A stretch of DNA of 64,000 nucleotides from Desulfurococcaceae archaeon. Its GTDB lineage: Archaea > Thermoproteota > Thermoprotei_A > Sulfolobales > Desulfurococcaceae. Position numbers and translations under genes: made by a program. The stretch covers positions 1 through 64,000 of the forward strand of contig JAWBQJ010000005.1 of assembly GCA_038845865.1 (NCBI GenBank), given 5' to 3'. The notes below the pieces were generated by a model, which had not been told where the DNA came from, ran no database searches, and saw only the letters and a program-made list of their open reading frames with translations. Positions 9,000-18,433 of this stretch are shown piece by piece. Positions within the stretch are counted from its first letter, which is position 1, and each line of letters starts with the position of its first letter.

Positions 9000-9371
9000 A
9001 GATCCGTTTCAGCGGGCAATGCCATCTCTCCAGCAGCGAGGTGGGGAACTCGCCAGTCTTGCTTTGAACTACTATATGGCAAGAGTTCTTCACAGACTGC
9101 CCTGGAAACACCCGGGCAGGTATATCTATGCCATGATATCGAATCCGGCGTAGAGCTCTACTAAGATAATGTAGTCAAGGTAGGAAGTGGTCGGCATTCA
9201 ACGGATTCTTCACTGCTCGGCGAGTACAGCCTTCTTCATCCCAAGTAAACTGTTTAGTTACCGGCATATTAAGCGTTAAGGCTGCGTAGTCCGTGCAACT
9301 GGCGCTAATAGTGGGGGTCCCGGACTACTTGTGACGCCAGCTACGTCTCCGAGAGCTGTACTCCGCTACTC
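9000..9371. other. intergenic stretch with one doubtful short ORF
   Basis: 370 bp between convergent genes. The only protein-like frame is a 44-codon plus-strand ORF at 9019-9153 containing RVLHRLPWKHPGRYIYAM, without a ribosome binding site. It may be another gene remnant. Nothing else is recognisable. Confidence 0.3.
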
Positions 9372-11048
9372 TTAACTAGGCTTTACAACCTGCTTGTAGC
9401 GACGCACCGTCTCGTATATGGTGATCGTGGCCACGATCATTGTCGAAATGTACACCACCGCGTATTCCTGTACTAGTAGTAGGGGTTGGTGCCTGTAGAT
9501 GTAGTCGTAGAGGAGGTAGATCTGGAGTGCTACTGCGAGCATGCACATCAAGAAATCCACGACGGTGTTCAGTACTATTAGTGGAGTCGCCCTCTTGAGC
9601 CCGCTAATAGAGCTCAGCATTATTTTAGTTAACTTACGTAGCGTTGCTACGTGCACTAGTAAAATCAGTACTAGCGAGGTAATCATGACCAGGGTTGGTA
9701 CTAAAGTGGGGGCGTTAAAGTGCATTAGCGCTTCGAGGGTAACGCTGGTAACGGTGGTTATTATTAAGGAGAGCGCCGAGAACCGGATCAGCGCTGACAG
9801 CGCGTTCAGTGAGAACTCTACCCGCCCATAGTAAACCCTGGAAATGGCGTTAATGGCCTTGATCATTCGGCGGGGTAGCAGCGCCTCTATTCGTGTTGCT
9901 ATGTTGGAGGACTTGGGGGTAATTGCCGAAGAGATGACCATTGTGAAGAGAACAGAAAACGTCACGAGAATGACCAGGTTAACCCCGATAAACCCCCTCT
10001 CCGCGAGCGCGTACGCGAAGATCATTCCCGTCTCGCTAATTGGTGCGAGGATCAGTGATGTGTGCACAGAGCTCCGCACATCCATGCCTGAGACGGCAAG
10101 CCCCAGCGCGATTCCAACCACTCTCGTGGCTATCGCCACGAGAGCGAAGACCGCTGCGTGAGCGAATAGGGTGAAGTCTACTCTGGGCATCCAGGGCGCG
10201 ATCACCAGGCCCAGCGTTGTGAAGTAAAACAGTAAGCCCAGTTCTCTCACACCACTTAACATGTCCTTAACGTCGCTTAAATCGAAGTACAGGGATGCAG
10301 CTAACCCGGCTATGAAGGCCCCTATAAGCTCGGGCAATCCGAGTGAAAAAGCGAAGGTGGAGAACAGCATTGCTAGTACAACTAGCGTAAAGAACTTCTC
10401 CGCCCTGCCCCGAGTGAATGGGCTCTTACTAAGCAGCATAGACAAGTACCTCGCGGCAAGGAAGAGCGCTAACACCGAGCCAGCCAGCCGTAAGGCGTCG
10501 AGCAGTGCTTGAATCGCGTTCAGTCGTTGAACCTGGGGAGCCGTAACTAGCAAGCCGAGAATTACGAACTGTAGTAGGTCCTCGAGGCTGGTCTGTAAAG
10601 CGGCTCTTTCGTACACATCCCCCCTGAGACCCGACTTCCGGAGAGCGACTACCGCGAGCGTGGAGGAGTTCACGATTACCAGGAAGACTAAGAGACGCTC
10701 CAGTACACTGAGCTCCAGTAACGTGACGAGAACCCCGCTTGTAATCCACGCCACTATGAGAAAAACAAGCTCCGCTGACAAAACCACATGGGCTGACTTG
10801 GTGACCCCCCGAATGTCCAGGGAGGCTCCTACCTCGAACGAGAATAGTATCAACCCAATTAACCGGATCGGCTCGGCATACTCAACCACACCCTCCACGG
10901 CCACTCCAAGGCGTTCTAGCAAGTAGTACGAGAGTATACCGCCGAGCACAAAACCCACTATTTCTACCAGCCCGAGCCTTTTGAAGGTCCACGCTACGAG
11001 CACGGCCGGCACGATCAAGTATAGCACGGCCAAGACATCAGTACTCAC
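9372..11048 (-). CDS. CPA2-type (Kef/NapA-like) cation/proton antiporter
   Basis: 558 residues started at the GTG at 11048, where AAGGTG lies 7 bp upstream (the frame runs back to an ATG at 11078 with no such site). About 12 membrane segments fill residues 1-390, with the CPA2 layout: an early EIVGFVLGGILSYYLL segment, PIRLIGLILFSFEVGASLDI, a loop with LQTSLEDLLQFVILGLL, then GLPELIGAFIAGLAASLYFD and SLILAPISETGMIFAYALAERGFI. A further hydrophobic block of about four helices follows (430-550) in place of the TrkA-N/RCK domain found in Kef proteins. Expected role: Na+(or K+)/H+ exchange in the cytoplasmic membrane. It stands alone. Confidence 0.88.
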   Translation of the reverse strand: MSTDVLAVLYLIVPAVLVAWTFKRLGLVEIVGFVLGGILSYYLLERLGVAVEGVVEYAEPIRLIGLILFSFEVGASLDIRGVTKSAHVVLSAELVFLIVAWITSGVLVTLLELSVLERLLVFLVIVNSSTLAVVALRKSGLRGDVYERAALQTSLEDLLQFVILGLLVTAPQVQRLNAIQALLDALRLAGSVLALFLAARYLSMLLSKSPFTRGRAEKFFTLVVLAMLFSTFAFSLGLPELIGAFIAGLAASLYFDLSDVKDMLSGVRELGLLFYFTTLGLVIAPWMPRVDFTLFAHAAVFALVAIATRVVGIALGLAVSGMDVRSSVHTSLILAPISETGMIFAYALAERGFIGVNLVILVTFSVLFTMVISSAITPKSSNIATRIEALLPRRMIKAINAISRVYYGRVEFSLNALSALIRFSALSLIITTVTSVTLEALMHFNAPTLVPTLVMITSLVLILLVHVATLRKLTKIMLSSISGLKRATPLIVLNTVVDFLMCMLAVALQIYLLYDYIYRHQPLLLVQEYAVVYISTMIVATITIYETVRRYKQVVKPS

Positions 11049-11414
11049 ATCACAGCACCTTAAGAGCTTCAAAAGCATGAGTTCCAGCTACGTGGCCTCG
11101 CCTACCCCGGTAATGGTTAGATTGTTCAAGGCTAAAAACGGCCACGGTTCCGGGTATCAAGCCGATACGTGCTTAGCTCTATAGTAAACAGGGAATGCCG
11201 GGATCAGCGCGCGGTACGCCGTGCTGAAAACGCGCGCGGAGAACTCAGTGTAGTACTATACACGTCACGCGCAACCCGGTGATCCTTTGTCCACGCTAGG
11301 CTCGGCTCCGAGGATGTCAGATGTACTGTCTAGAAGGGCTCGAAAGCGGTCAAGTCTATTGTGAGGAGTGGGGTTGCCGATCAAGGTCAATAAACGCGGT
11401 AAAAAACGCGGCCT
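11049..11414. other. intergenic stretch, no supported gene
   Basis: About 365 bp between the antiporter start and the GMP synthase stop. Short open frames exist on both strands but none has protein-like composition with a ribosome binding site. The antiporter promoter should lie at its left end, but no clear TATA box is visible. Confidence 0.35.
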
Positions 11415-12530
11415 CTACTCGTACTCTATTGTCGCAGGGGGCTTGGGCGTTACGTCAAAGGCCACAGCTTTAACTTCCGGGTTCTCTAGGATCCTGTCCG
11501 CGAGCGCTCTAAGAACACCGAGTTCTATTCTCGGGACTTCTGCGACGATGAAGTTCTCTGTTTTAACGACCCTCAGCGCAACTAAGTAGGAACCACTCTC
11601 TTTCTCGGCGAGGGTTACTAGGATGTGCGGGTATTCTACGGTGTCAAACTCCCTGTAAAGCCCATACACGTCTACATTTCTAGGCCACTTTTCAACGACT
11701 AGGGGGTGGCCATAACTACGTTTACCTTCAAAGACACCCGTGACCTTGACGCCGTGCACGGAGTATTCTACGCCGTTTGTACTGGAGCTCTCAACAACGC
11801 TGTACTCCCAGACCGCGGGGAAGTACTGGCTGTAACCCTTATTTACAAACGAGTTCTCAACGACGTCTGTTAGTTTCCTGACCAATTCGAGCTTGTTCCT
11901 GCGAAGCCTCCCCACAGTTCTAACGAGGAGCCCCGGGCCTGGGAAGGGCTGTCTCTCGGTAATGTACTCCGGTAGCCCGAGGTACCTCGCAACTGCTCTC
12001 ACTTCGTGCTTGTAGAGGTCAACTAGGGGCTCGATGACCATTAACCCGTACTTACCAAGAAGCTGTTCATTTAAAACGTTGTGCTGTGTCTTCACGCCGC
12101 CAACGGTTTCAACCACATCTGCCTTTATTGTCCCTTGAACAACCCAGCTACACCCCTTTTCCTCGGCCACTTTCTTAACGGCGGTGTAGAACAGGTCCCT
12201 AAATGCAATCCGCTTCTCCTCCGCGTCACTGAGGCCCTCAAGCCTCGAGAGGAAGTACTCGGAGAAGTCGTAGACCTCTAGCGTAATTAGCCCCGAAAGG
12301 GCTGCACGAACCCGCGTAGCCTCGTTCAACCTCATGAAGCCGGTATCTATGAACACGGGGTAAACCACGTCTCCGAGAGCCCTCTTGGCGAGTATGGCTG
12401 ACGTGGTGCTGTCGATACCTCCGCTAACACAGGCAACTGCACAGTCAATGTTGCTCGCCACAGCCTTCAAGTTCTCGACTATACTTGCAACTAGCTTCTC
12501 AACGCCTAAAACGGAAGTCAAAGATCCCAC
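11415..12530 (-). CDS. guaA: GMP synthase, PP-ATPase (synthetase) subunit B
   Basis: 371 residues. The ATP pyrophosphatase P-loop CVSGGIDSTTSAIL is at about 34-47, followed by VFIDTGFMRLNEA, AVKKVAEEKGCSWVVQGTIKADVVE, and TERQFPGPGLLVR (the conserved PFPGPGL-type loop). It ends with the GMP synthase dimerisation domain signature FDVTPKPPATIEYE. It aminates XMP to GMP using ammonia from a separate glutaminase subunit, the usual two-subunit arrangement in archaea; that glutaminase gene is not in the window. The start is GTG 12530 or TTG 12521, the latter with GGTGG closer to ideal spacing. The last residues of the C-terminal domain are present, so the gene is complete. Confidence 0.92.
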   Translation of the reverse strand: MGSLTSVLGVEKLVASIVENLKAVASNIDCAVACVSGGIDSTTSAILAKRALGDVVYPVFIDTGFMRLNEATRVRAALSGLITLEVYDFSEYFLSRLEGLSDAEEKRIAFRDLFYTAVKKVAEEKGCSWVVQGTIKADVVETVGGVKTQHNVLNEQLLGKYGLMVIEPLVDLYKHEVRAVARYLGLPEYITERQPFPGPGLLVRTVGRLRRNKLELVRKLTDVVENSFVNKGYSQYFPAVWEYSVVESSSTNGVEYSVHGVKVTGVFEGKRSYGHPLVVEKWPRNVDVYGLYREFDTVEYPHILVTLAEKESGSYLVALRVVKTENFIVAEVPRIELGVLRALADRILENPEVKAVAFDVTPKPPATIEYE

Positions 12531-12770
12531 CCGCCGATAACACTACGTAACTAGGTATCCGAGCACCCCCTTAATAAAGGCTGTAACGCATGAAGTTGTC
12601 GGGGGCCTCGGGACGCGCACCAAGAATCGTTAAACCGGCTGAAAGTAGGCCCTGGTCTCTTCGAGAGCCGGGTTACTCTTATAAGGAGAACCCAAATATG
12701 ATAGTGAACTTGGATACTGTGCCTAGTAGCCACGCAACCAACGCTGAGCAAGGCTCGAGGTGCCCCGTAC

Positions 12771-14363
12771 TTGACTGGTGATGCCGATAGCGGCTTACCA
12801 CGGGTCTTCGAGGAGACCGCTACGGGTGCTTTGTTCCTGTTCAGCGGTAGCGCATTATCCACGTTTTTATCTGCCATATGCGGTATTGTCGTCGCGAACT
12901 TACTGGGCCCTGAACTTTACGGTATCTACTCTTTAGCGTTTGTTATTCCGGGGTTTCTGATAGTCTTCACGGGTCTCGGTGTAAATGCCGCCTTAACGAG
13001 GTACATAGCTTACTATAAGAGCCGTGGCGAGGATGGCCGAGTTGCTTTACTGATAAAGCGGGGCTTGCTGTTCACCACAGCCGAGTCCGTTCTCGTCTTC
13101 GTAGTGGCTTACTTTCTACTCGGCGAATTAACAGCTCTACTTACAAATAGGCCCTGGCTCGTCGAGCTGGTGAGAGTCATCCTAGTCCTCGTAGTGCTCC
13201 AGACAGCGTTTAACGTAGCTAGTAGCATTCTATTGGGATTCGGGGACGCTAAGGGCTGTAGCCTGGTGAACATCACGTTACAGTTGTTCAGGGCCATTCT
13301 AGCACCGCTCTTCGTAATTCTGGGCTTCAACGTGCCGGGCGCGCTCGCAGGGAACGCCATAGCCTACGTGATAGGGGTGGTTATAGGCTTCTTTTCAATA
13401 AGCAAGCATTACAAGGAATTAAACCTCAACGCGGGTTTTAACGCGTACTCGCTAAGAGAAGACCTTGTTTTAATGCTCGGTTACGGCATGCCACTGTACT
13501 TTGCGAGTGTCCTAGGCTCGCTTAACGACACCTTTAGAAACACCATTCTCGCGCACTCTACTCCTTCGGATTTCGTGATAGGAAACTTCAACTTGGCACT
13601 GCGCTTTACAGCCATGGTAACGCTTCTAGTAACACCGGTTTCAAGCATTCTCTTCCCTGCGTTTTCGAAGCTCAGCGGGAACTCGGAAGACTTGAAGAGG
13701 ATGTTCACGTACTCTGTTAAGTACTCTTCGCTACTGGTAGTTCCCGTTTCAGTGTTTGTAATCCTATCTTCCCGGGAGCTGATAATAGCGGTGATTCGAA
13801 CAACCGAGTACACTCTTGCACCTTGGTACTTATCGCTCCTCACGTTAAACTACCTATACGTTGGCCTGGGTTCAGCCGTCCTCGGGAGCTTCTTCAGCGG
13901 TCTAGGAGATCCCGGAGTATACTTGAAGTCCATGCTAGTATATACGGGCGTGTTTGTACCCCTGTCAACTGCCTTGACTTTCCTGCTCGGCGTTGAGGGT
14001 TTAATAGCCTCCATCGTAATGGCGACCGGTGTCTCGACGTTGTACGGGTTGGGAGTGGCCGTTAGGAAGTACCGCGTAAAGCTAGATTATGTGGGGGTGT
14101 CACGCATTTACTTAGCGGCGTTAGTCTCAGCACTACCGCTCTTGCCGTTAACGGTGATCCTGCAAGGCCCGCCCATAGTTAAGCTGGCCGTGAACGCGGT
14201 AATATACATGCTCGCTTACTTAACCTTCGCGCCAATGGTAAAAGCCGTGAACGGGAGCGACGTAGAGTTCATGGCCGGGGTCTTTGCTAAGATCAAGCCG
14301 TTGAAACCGCTCGTAAAGGTAATAGCTGACCTCGAAAACATGTTGTTAGAGCTATTTGGTTAA
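12771..14363 (+). CDS. polysaccharide/oligosaccharide flippase (MOP superfamily)
   Basis: 530 residues with about 14 membrane helices. The N-terminus (GALFLFSGSALSTFLSAICG, VVANLLGPELYGIYSLAFVI) is the typical start of Wzx/AglR-like flippases, and GLGVNAALTRYIAYYKSRGE and ILLGFGDAKGCSL are in family positions. It should move lipid-linked sugars across the cytoplasmic membrane for surface glycans or N-glycosylation. The start is a TTG at 12771 with GAGGTG about 8 bp upstream. It precedes the HypE-like gene by 114 bp and may be transcribed separately. The GT2 and GT-C-like genes nearby fit the same lipid-linked glycan theme. Confidence 0.87.
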   Translation: MTGDADSGLPRVFEETATGALFLFSGSALSTFLSAICGIVVANLLGPELYGIYSLAFVIPGFLIVFTGLGVNAALTRYIAYYKSRGEDGRVALLIKRGLLFTTAESVLVFVVAYFLLGELTALLTNRPWLVELVRVILVLVVLQTAFNVASSILLGFGDAKGCSLVNITLQLFRAILAPLFVILGFNVPGALAGNAIAYVIGVVIGFFSISKHYKELNLNAGFNAYSLREDLVLMLGYGMPLYFASVLGSLNDTFRNTILAHSTPSDFVIGNFNLALRFTAMVTLLVTPVSSILFPAFSKLSGNSEDLKRMFTYSVKYSSLLVVPVSVFVILSSRELIIAVIRTTEYTLAPWYLSLLTLNYLYVGLGSAVLGSFFSGLGDPGVYLKSMLVYTGVFVPLSTALTFLLGVEGLIASIVMATGVSTLYGLGVAVRKYRVKLDYVGVSRIYLAALVSALPLLPLTVILQGPPIVKLAVNAVIYMLAYLTFAPMVKAVNGSDVEFMAGVFAKIKPLKPLVKVIADLENMLLELFG

Positions 14364-14477
14364 CGCACGGTAGAAGCACGCCTCGACTACGTGAATTCCA
14401 TCGAAAAGCACGTAGAGGACCTCCTAATGGCGCCACGGGCGCCCGTTATTTATCCGGTAGCAGTAATGTTATAACGG

Positions 14478-15533
14478 GTGCAAGGCGTGGTTGGAAAGCT
14501 CTCTCCAGACATGCTTTTCAAGTATGTTTTGAGTAGAACCGGTGTTTTAGATCCCTCGGTAATCGTGGGGCCTTCAATAGGCGAGGACGCGGCCGTGATA
14601 GATATTGGCGGTGGAAAAGTCCTGGTTACGCATGTAGACCCCATTACCGGCGCTATTGAATTCTTAGGTTGGTTAGCAGTCCACATAGCTTCCAACGACG
14701 TGGCTGTGCGGGGGGTTAAGCCCCGCTGGCTTCTCTCGGTACTATACCTACCCGAAAACGCCACCGAAGAGCTCGTAGACAGGATAACGAGCCAGGTGGA
14801 CAGGGCGGCGAAAGAGGTGGGAGCTATGGTTGTAGGCGGTCACTCCGAGTTTACGCCGGGCATTACGAGACCCCTCATATCCATGACGGCTATAGGAATA
14901 ACCGAGAAGGATAGGTACGTGACGACAGGCGGTGCCAAGGTCGGTGACGTGGTGGTAATGACCAAGTCAGCGGGCATTGAGGGCACGGCGATCTTGGCAA
15001 CGGACTTCAGGGATGTGTTAATGGAGCTCGGTGTACCCGAGGGTGTTGTCCAGCGCGGTAGCGAGTTCATCAGGGAGGTGAGCGTTGTTAAGGAGGCACT
15101 GGCTCTCGCAGACGCGGGACTAGTCACCTCAATGCACGATCCCACAGAAGGCGGTCTGCTCGGCGGATTGGTGGAAATCGCTTACGCCTCCAACACGACC
15201 ATATACGTCTGGGAGGAAAGGGTTCTGTTGGCCGAGGAAACAGCCGTAATAAGTAGTGTGCTGGGATTAGACCCACTTAGGCTCATCAGCTCGGGTACAT
15301 TGGTAGCAACGGTTCCCAAGGACAGGGTTGGAGAGGCTTTGAGGATCCTCCACGATATAGGTGTAAAGGCCAGCGTGATAGGTTACGTCGGCGAGAAAGC
15401 CGGCGAACTCGTAACCGTCTACAGGAGAAGCGGTACTGTTGAAAAGGTGAAAGAAGTCTACGTTAGAGATGAGCTCGTAAGGGCGTGGGAGCTCTGGGGA
15501 GGAGCGCTCAAGAAAGGCGGGAAGAAGGGTTAA
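14478..15533 (+). CDS. HypE/AIR-synthase superfamily protein without the HypE C-terminal Cys
   Basis: 351 residues. The PurM/ThiL/SelD/HypE ATP-binding half shows GPSIGEDAAVID (about 32-43), VDPITGAIEFLGWLAVHIASNDVAVRG and MVVGGHSEFTPGI. The C-terminal half has HDPTEGGLLGGLVEIAYASN. These are HypE-like motifs, yet hydrogenase-maturation HypE ends in a catalytic -PRIC, while this protein ends in LKKGGKKG with no cysteine. It therefore cannot do the thiocarboxamide chemistry of HypE and belongs to the unassigned AIR-synthase-related group. Its stop overlaps the ATG of the first radical SAM gene, which suggests a shared pathway. The start is GTG 14478. Confidence 0.85.
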   Translation: MQGVVGKLSPDMLFKYVLSRTGVLDPSVIVGPSIGEDAAVIDIGGGKVLVTHVDPITGAIEFLGWLAVHIASNDVAVRGVKPRWLLSVLYLPENATEELVDRITSQVDRAAKEVGAMVVGGHSEFTPGITRPLISMTAIGITEKDRYVTTGGAKVGDVVVMTKSAGIEGTAILATDFRDVLMELGVPEGVVQRGSEFIREVSVVKEALALADAGLVTSMHDPTEGGLLGGLVEIAYASNTTIYVWEERVLLAEETAVISSVLGLDPLRLISSGTLVATVPKDRVGEALRILHDIGVKASVIGYVGEKAGELVTVYRRSGTVEKVKEVYVRDELVRAWELWGGALKKGGKKG

Positions 15534-16360
15534 TGCTGTACGCACTGTGTCCTCCAAGTGGAGAGTGCTTGCAGTGCCCATTTAGAGGCAGGGCCATAGT
15601 GTACGGGCCATTTAGGTCGAGGAGACGGGGGGTTTCAATAGGGATAAACCTTTTCCCAGGCTGCAAAATCTGTAGTTTTAACTGCATATACTGTTTTCGC
15701 GGGGTTACGGAATTCAAGACGCTTAAACCGGTGGAAGACGCTTACGGCATATCGGTAAAAACGCTCAAGCAGGCGCTGGAACAGGCATATAGCGCCCTCT
15801 TAACCGTTGAAAGCAGGGTAGAGGCCTTAGATTTCTCAGGTAGCGGTGAGCCTACCCTACACGCGAGATTCCCAGAAATGGTGCAGGTCGCGTTGGAGTT
15901 TGCAAGGGAACGCGGTTTAAGTTCGGGCGTAGGGGTCTTCACCAATTCCACAATGCTGTGGCATGAAGGTGTCGTAAACGCGTTAAGCGAAGTAGAATTC
16001 GTTGAGGCAAAGCTAGATACGGTAGACCCGGAAAAATTCGTTGCCATAAACCAGCCCGTAGAGGGGTTGAGGGCAAGTAACGTAGTGGAGTGGTTGAAGA
16101 GGTTCAGAAAAGAATTCAGCGGCGTGCTCGCCGTGCAGGTCATGCTCTTAAGGTACGGTAACCTAGTAAACTACACTGAGAAAGACGCTGAAAACCTCGC
16201 TGAGGCATTACTGCTTGTAGAGCCCGATGTAGTACACGTTTATACCGTATACAGAGCGCCTAGGTTAAGCGGCGTACTGCGAGCTAGCGAGGAGTCTGTA
16301 GTGGCATTTACCGAGAGGATCCGTGAATCCGGTTTAAATGTCAGGGCATACGCCAGGTGA
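15533..16360 (+). CDS. radical SAM protein, COG0731-like, divergent
   Basis: 275 residues from the ATG at 15533, which overlaps the preceding stop (TAATG) and has GAAGAAGGG upstream. The radical SAM cluster motif CSFNCIYC is at 47-54. Before it come extra N-terminal cysteines (C6, C12, C15) and the COG0731-style segment IVYGPFRSRRRGVSIGINLFPGCK. After it come DFSGSGEPTLHARF (the GGEP-type SAM-binding loop, here SGEP) and VFTNSTML. It is clearly related to the next gene but diverged and carries additional Cys that could bind a second cluster. Product unknown; TYW1-like tRNA modification is only a distant relative. Confidence 0.85.
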   Translation: MLYALCPPSGECLQCPFRGRAIVYGPFRSRRRGVSIGINLFPGCKICSFNCIYCFRGVTEFKTLKPVEDAYGISVKTLKQALEQAYSALLTVESRVEALDFSGSGEPTLHARFPEMVQVALEFARERGLSSGVGVFTNSTMLWHEGVVNALSEVEFVEAKLDTVDPEKFVAINQPVEGLRASNVVEWLKRFRKEFSGVLAVQVMLLRYGNLVNYTEKDAENLAEALLLVEPDVVHVYTVYRAPRLSGVLRASEESVVAFTERIRESGLNVRAYAR

Positions 16361-17340
16361 CTCCGGCTTTGAGCTCTCCCACCACGCAGTACAAGTATGT
16401 TTTTGGACCAGTTTACTCCAGGAGGCTGGGTAGGAGCCTCGGCGTGAATCACGTACCCTACAAGACGTGTACATACTCCTGCATATACTGCCAACTCGGC
16501 AGAACAACTAATTTCACAACAACGAGGAGGTCCTTCTACGAACCAAGCGAAGTGGTTAACGAGGTATACGAGTTCATTAGTAGAAGTGGAGATGCCGTAG
16601 ACTACGTAACGCTCGTCCCCAATGGCGAGCCCCTTCTCGACAAGAACGTGGGTTTGATAATGAGGGGGATCAGGGGGTTTTCCCGGAAACCCATTGCCGC
16701 CCTCACCAACGCATCGTTACTATTCCTAGAAGACGCTAGAAGGGATTTACTAGAAGCAGATTTCGTTTCAGTCAAGGTTGATGCGCTTAGGGAGAACACT
16801 TGGAGAGGTGTTAATAGGCCGTGTTCAAGCCTATCACTGCAACGGGTTTTAGAAGGCATAGCGGAGTTTGCACGGATATTCAGAGGTAAGCTGGTAACAG
16901 AAACCATGCTTGTGGATGGTTACAACACCGCGGTAGAGGAACTAGAACTCATAGCTGATTTCGTTAAAACGCTAGACCCGTGGAAAGCCTACATTTCAAT
17001 ACCCATAAGGCCTCCCGCAGAGCCGTACGCTACGTCTCCGCGCCCCGAAGTGCTCGTAGAGGCCTACCTCGTGTTTTCAGGGAAGCTCGGAGAAAGCAGG
17101 GTAGAACTACTGAACTTGCCAGAACCACCGGAATTTAGAGTTCACGGCGACCCGGCAACATGGCTTTTAAACCTAGTATCGGTACACCCGCTTAGGCTCG
17201 AATACGCGTTAAAAGCCCTTAAAGACGCCGTTGAAAAACCCGAAGACTTATTACACAGGTTAGAGTTGGAAGGGAAAATACACGTAGTGGTATTTGAAGG
17301 CAAGGAGTTTATCGTGAGAGCATACGGGCAGGTGCTGTGA
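16357..17340 (+). CDS. radical SAM protein, COG0731 family
   Basis: 327 residues starting at GTG 16357, which overlaps the upstream stop by four bases (GTGA). The N-terminus is the COG0731 signature YVFGPVYSRRLGRSLGVN, then the cluster motif CTYSCIYC at 38-45 and QLGRTTNFT. LVPNGEPLLDKNVG supplies the SAM loop. The C-terminal 80 residues (HPLRLEYALKALKDA..., LEGKIHVVVFEGKEFIVR) form a small winged-helix-like domain. COG0731 proteins resemble TYW1 of wyosine synthesis but lack its other parts; substrate unknown. With the HypE-like gene and the first radical SAM gene it forms a three-gene coupled unit. Confidence 0.88.
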   Translation: MTPALSSPTTQYKYVFGPVYSRRLGRSLGVNHVPYKTCTYSCIYCQLGRTTNFTTTRRSFYEPSEVVNEVYEFISRSGDAVDYVTLVPNGEPLLDKNVGLIMRGIRGFSRKPIAALTNASLLFLEDARRDLLEADFVSVKVDALRENTWRGVNRPCSSLSLQRVLEGIAEFARIFRGKLVTETMLVDGYNTAVEELELIADFVKTLDPWKAYISIPIRPPAEPYATSPRPEVLVEAYLVFSGKLGESRVELLNLPEPPEFRVHGDPATWLLNLVSVHPLRLEYALKALKDAVEKPEDLLHRLELEGKIHVVVFEGKEFIVRAYGQVL

Positions 17341-17467
17341 CTGCCAAGACCACAGTAGGGATCACGCCGGTGAAGCCCGCATCAACCACGGTGAGTTATC
17401 CCCAGAGGCCACCTCTCGGTAGGCGGTAGGCTTATTTCCACGTGTTTAAAGTTTTTAACCTAGGGTC

Positions 17468-17478
17468 CGTTTATTTAA
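17468..17478 (+). promoter_or_regulatory. TATA-type promoter before the glycosyltransferase/archaeosortase operon
   Basis: GTTTATTTAAC, preceded by a second T/A-rich element at about 17443-17456, lies 50-60 bp before the first gene of the long operon. No other clear promoter is visible until 27004, so this may drive most of the cluster. Confidence 0.45.
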
Positions 17479-17527
17479 CCTTAATGATGCGGGGCTACCA
17501 TGCCTCCTCTAATAAAAGGCGGTTGGC

Positions 17528-18433
17528 TTGAAAAGCGACTATTTGTCTCAGGTAACGGTCGTTATACCCGTGCTCAATGAGCGTGAAGCATTAGAGAAGG
17601 TCCTGAACGAGCTCTTCGAGGTTCCCATACCGCGTGAAAGGATCATTATCGTAGATGGGCATAGTACTGACGGCACCGATAAGATTGCCAGGAAACTCGG
17701 TGTTAAAGTTGTGTACCAGAACGGGAAGGGTAAGGCAGACGCGGTGAAGGAGGGACTGAGCCTCGTAGAAACAAAGTACGCGGTAATAATGGACGGTGAC
17801 TACACGTATCCTGCTAGGTATATTCCAAGACTACTCGAAGAGGCCGTGGTAAGACGGTGTGGCGAGGTCATCGGTGCCAGGATCCATGGACGGGAAAACA
17901 TACCGCTACTAAACCGCCTTGGCAACAGGATCATAACACTATTCTTTAACGTACTATACGGCACGAGGTTAAGAGATGTCTTGTCGGGAATGTACCTTGT
18001 CGACATGGAGCACTTAAGAGATGCAACTTACGAGATGAAGGGTTTCAGTATAGAGGTGGAAATAGCTTCCCACATGGCGGGCAGTATCTTAGATATCTGC
18101 GAAGTGCCTATAGAATACCGGGAGAGGCTTGGCGAGAAGAAACTGAAAGCCGTGCACGGCCTTAAGATCGCGATCGACCTCTTAAGGCTTGTTTGGAGGT
18201 ATAATCCAGTCCTATTCATATTCATGGTCGCCAGCTTACTGGTAATACCGGGGCTGGCGCTGGGGGCTTACGTAGCGTACTACTACTTCTTCGAGGGTGT
18301 GAGATACCACGTTAAAGGAATAATAGCGATAGTCCTGACCGCATCGGGGTTCAACGCGCTCCTTCTAGGAGTACTCTCGCTGTATTTGAAGAGAATGGAG
18401 TTAAGATTACGCAAACTAGTAACTCGCAAGTGA
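17528..18433 (+). CDS. GT2 glycosyltransferase with two C-terminal membrane helices (polyprenyl-phosphate sugar synthase-like)
   Basis: 301 residues. The GT-A fold signatures are TVVIPVLNEREALEKVL, IIIVDGHSTDGT (D43) and IMDGDYTYPARYI with the metal-binding DGD at 89-91. The conserved RLGNRIITLFFNVLYG and DVLSGMYLVD follow. Two hydrophobic helices (about 228-255 and 264-290) anchor it. This architecture is that of dolichol-phosphate mannose/glucose synthases: sugar transfer from a nucleotide sugar to a lipid phosphate on the inner face of the membrane. Start TTG 17528. It is the first gene of the operon and overlaps the archaeosortase gene by four bases, which suggests that its lipid-linked product is used by the downstream proteins. 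Confidence 0.88.
   Translation: MKSDYLSQVTVVIPVLNEREALEKVLNELFEVPIPRERIIIVDGHSTDGTDKIARKLGVKVVYQNGKGKADAVKEGLSLVETKYAVIMDGDYTYPARYIPRLLEEAVVRRCGEVIGARIHGRENIPLLNRLGNRIITLFFNVLYGTRLRDVLSGMYLVDMEHLRDATYEMKGFSIEVEIASHMAGSILDICEVPIEYRERLGEKKLKAVHGLKIAIDLLRLVWRYNPVLFIFMVASLLVIPGLALGAYVAYYYFFEGVRYHVKGIIAIVLTASGFNALLLGVLSLYLKRMELRLRKLVTRK

Noticed and set aside
14478-15533. True HypE for hydrogenase maturation
   Set aside because: No C-terminal PRIC-type cysteine and no other hyp genes nearby.
17500-17580. 26-codon ORF before the GT2 start (ATG 17500), possible leader peptide
   Set aside because: No ribosome binding site visible and no attenuation structure; chance occurrence is likely.
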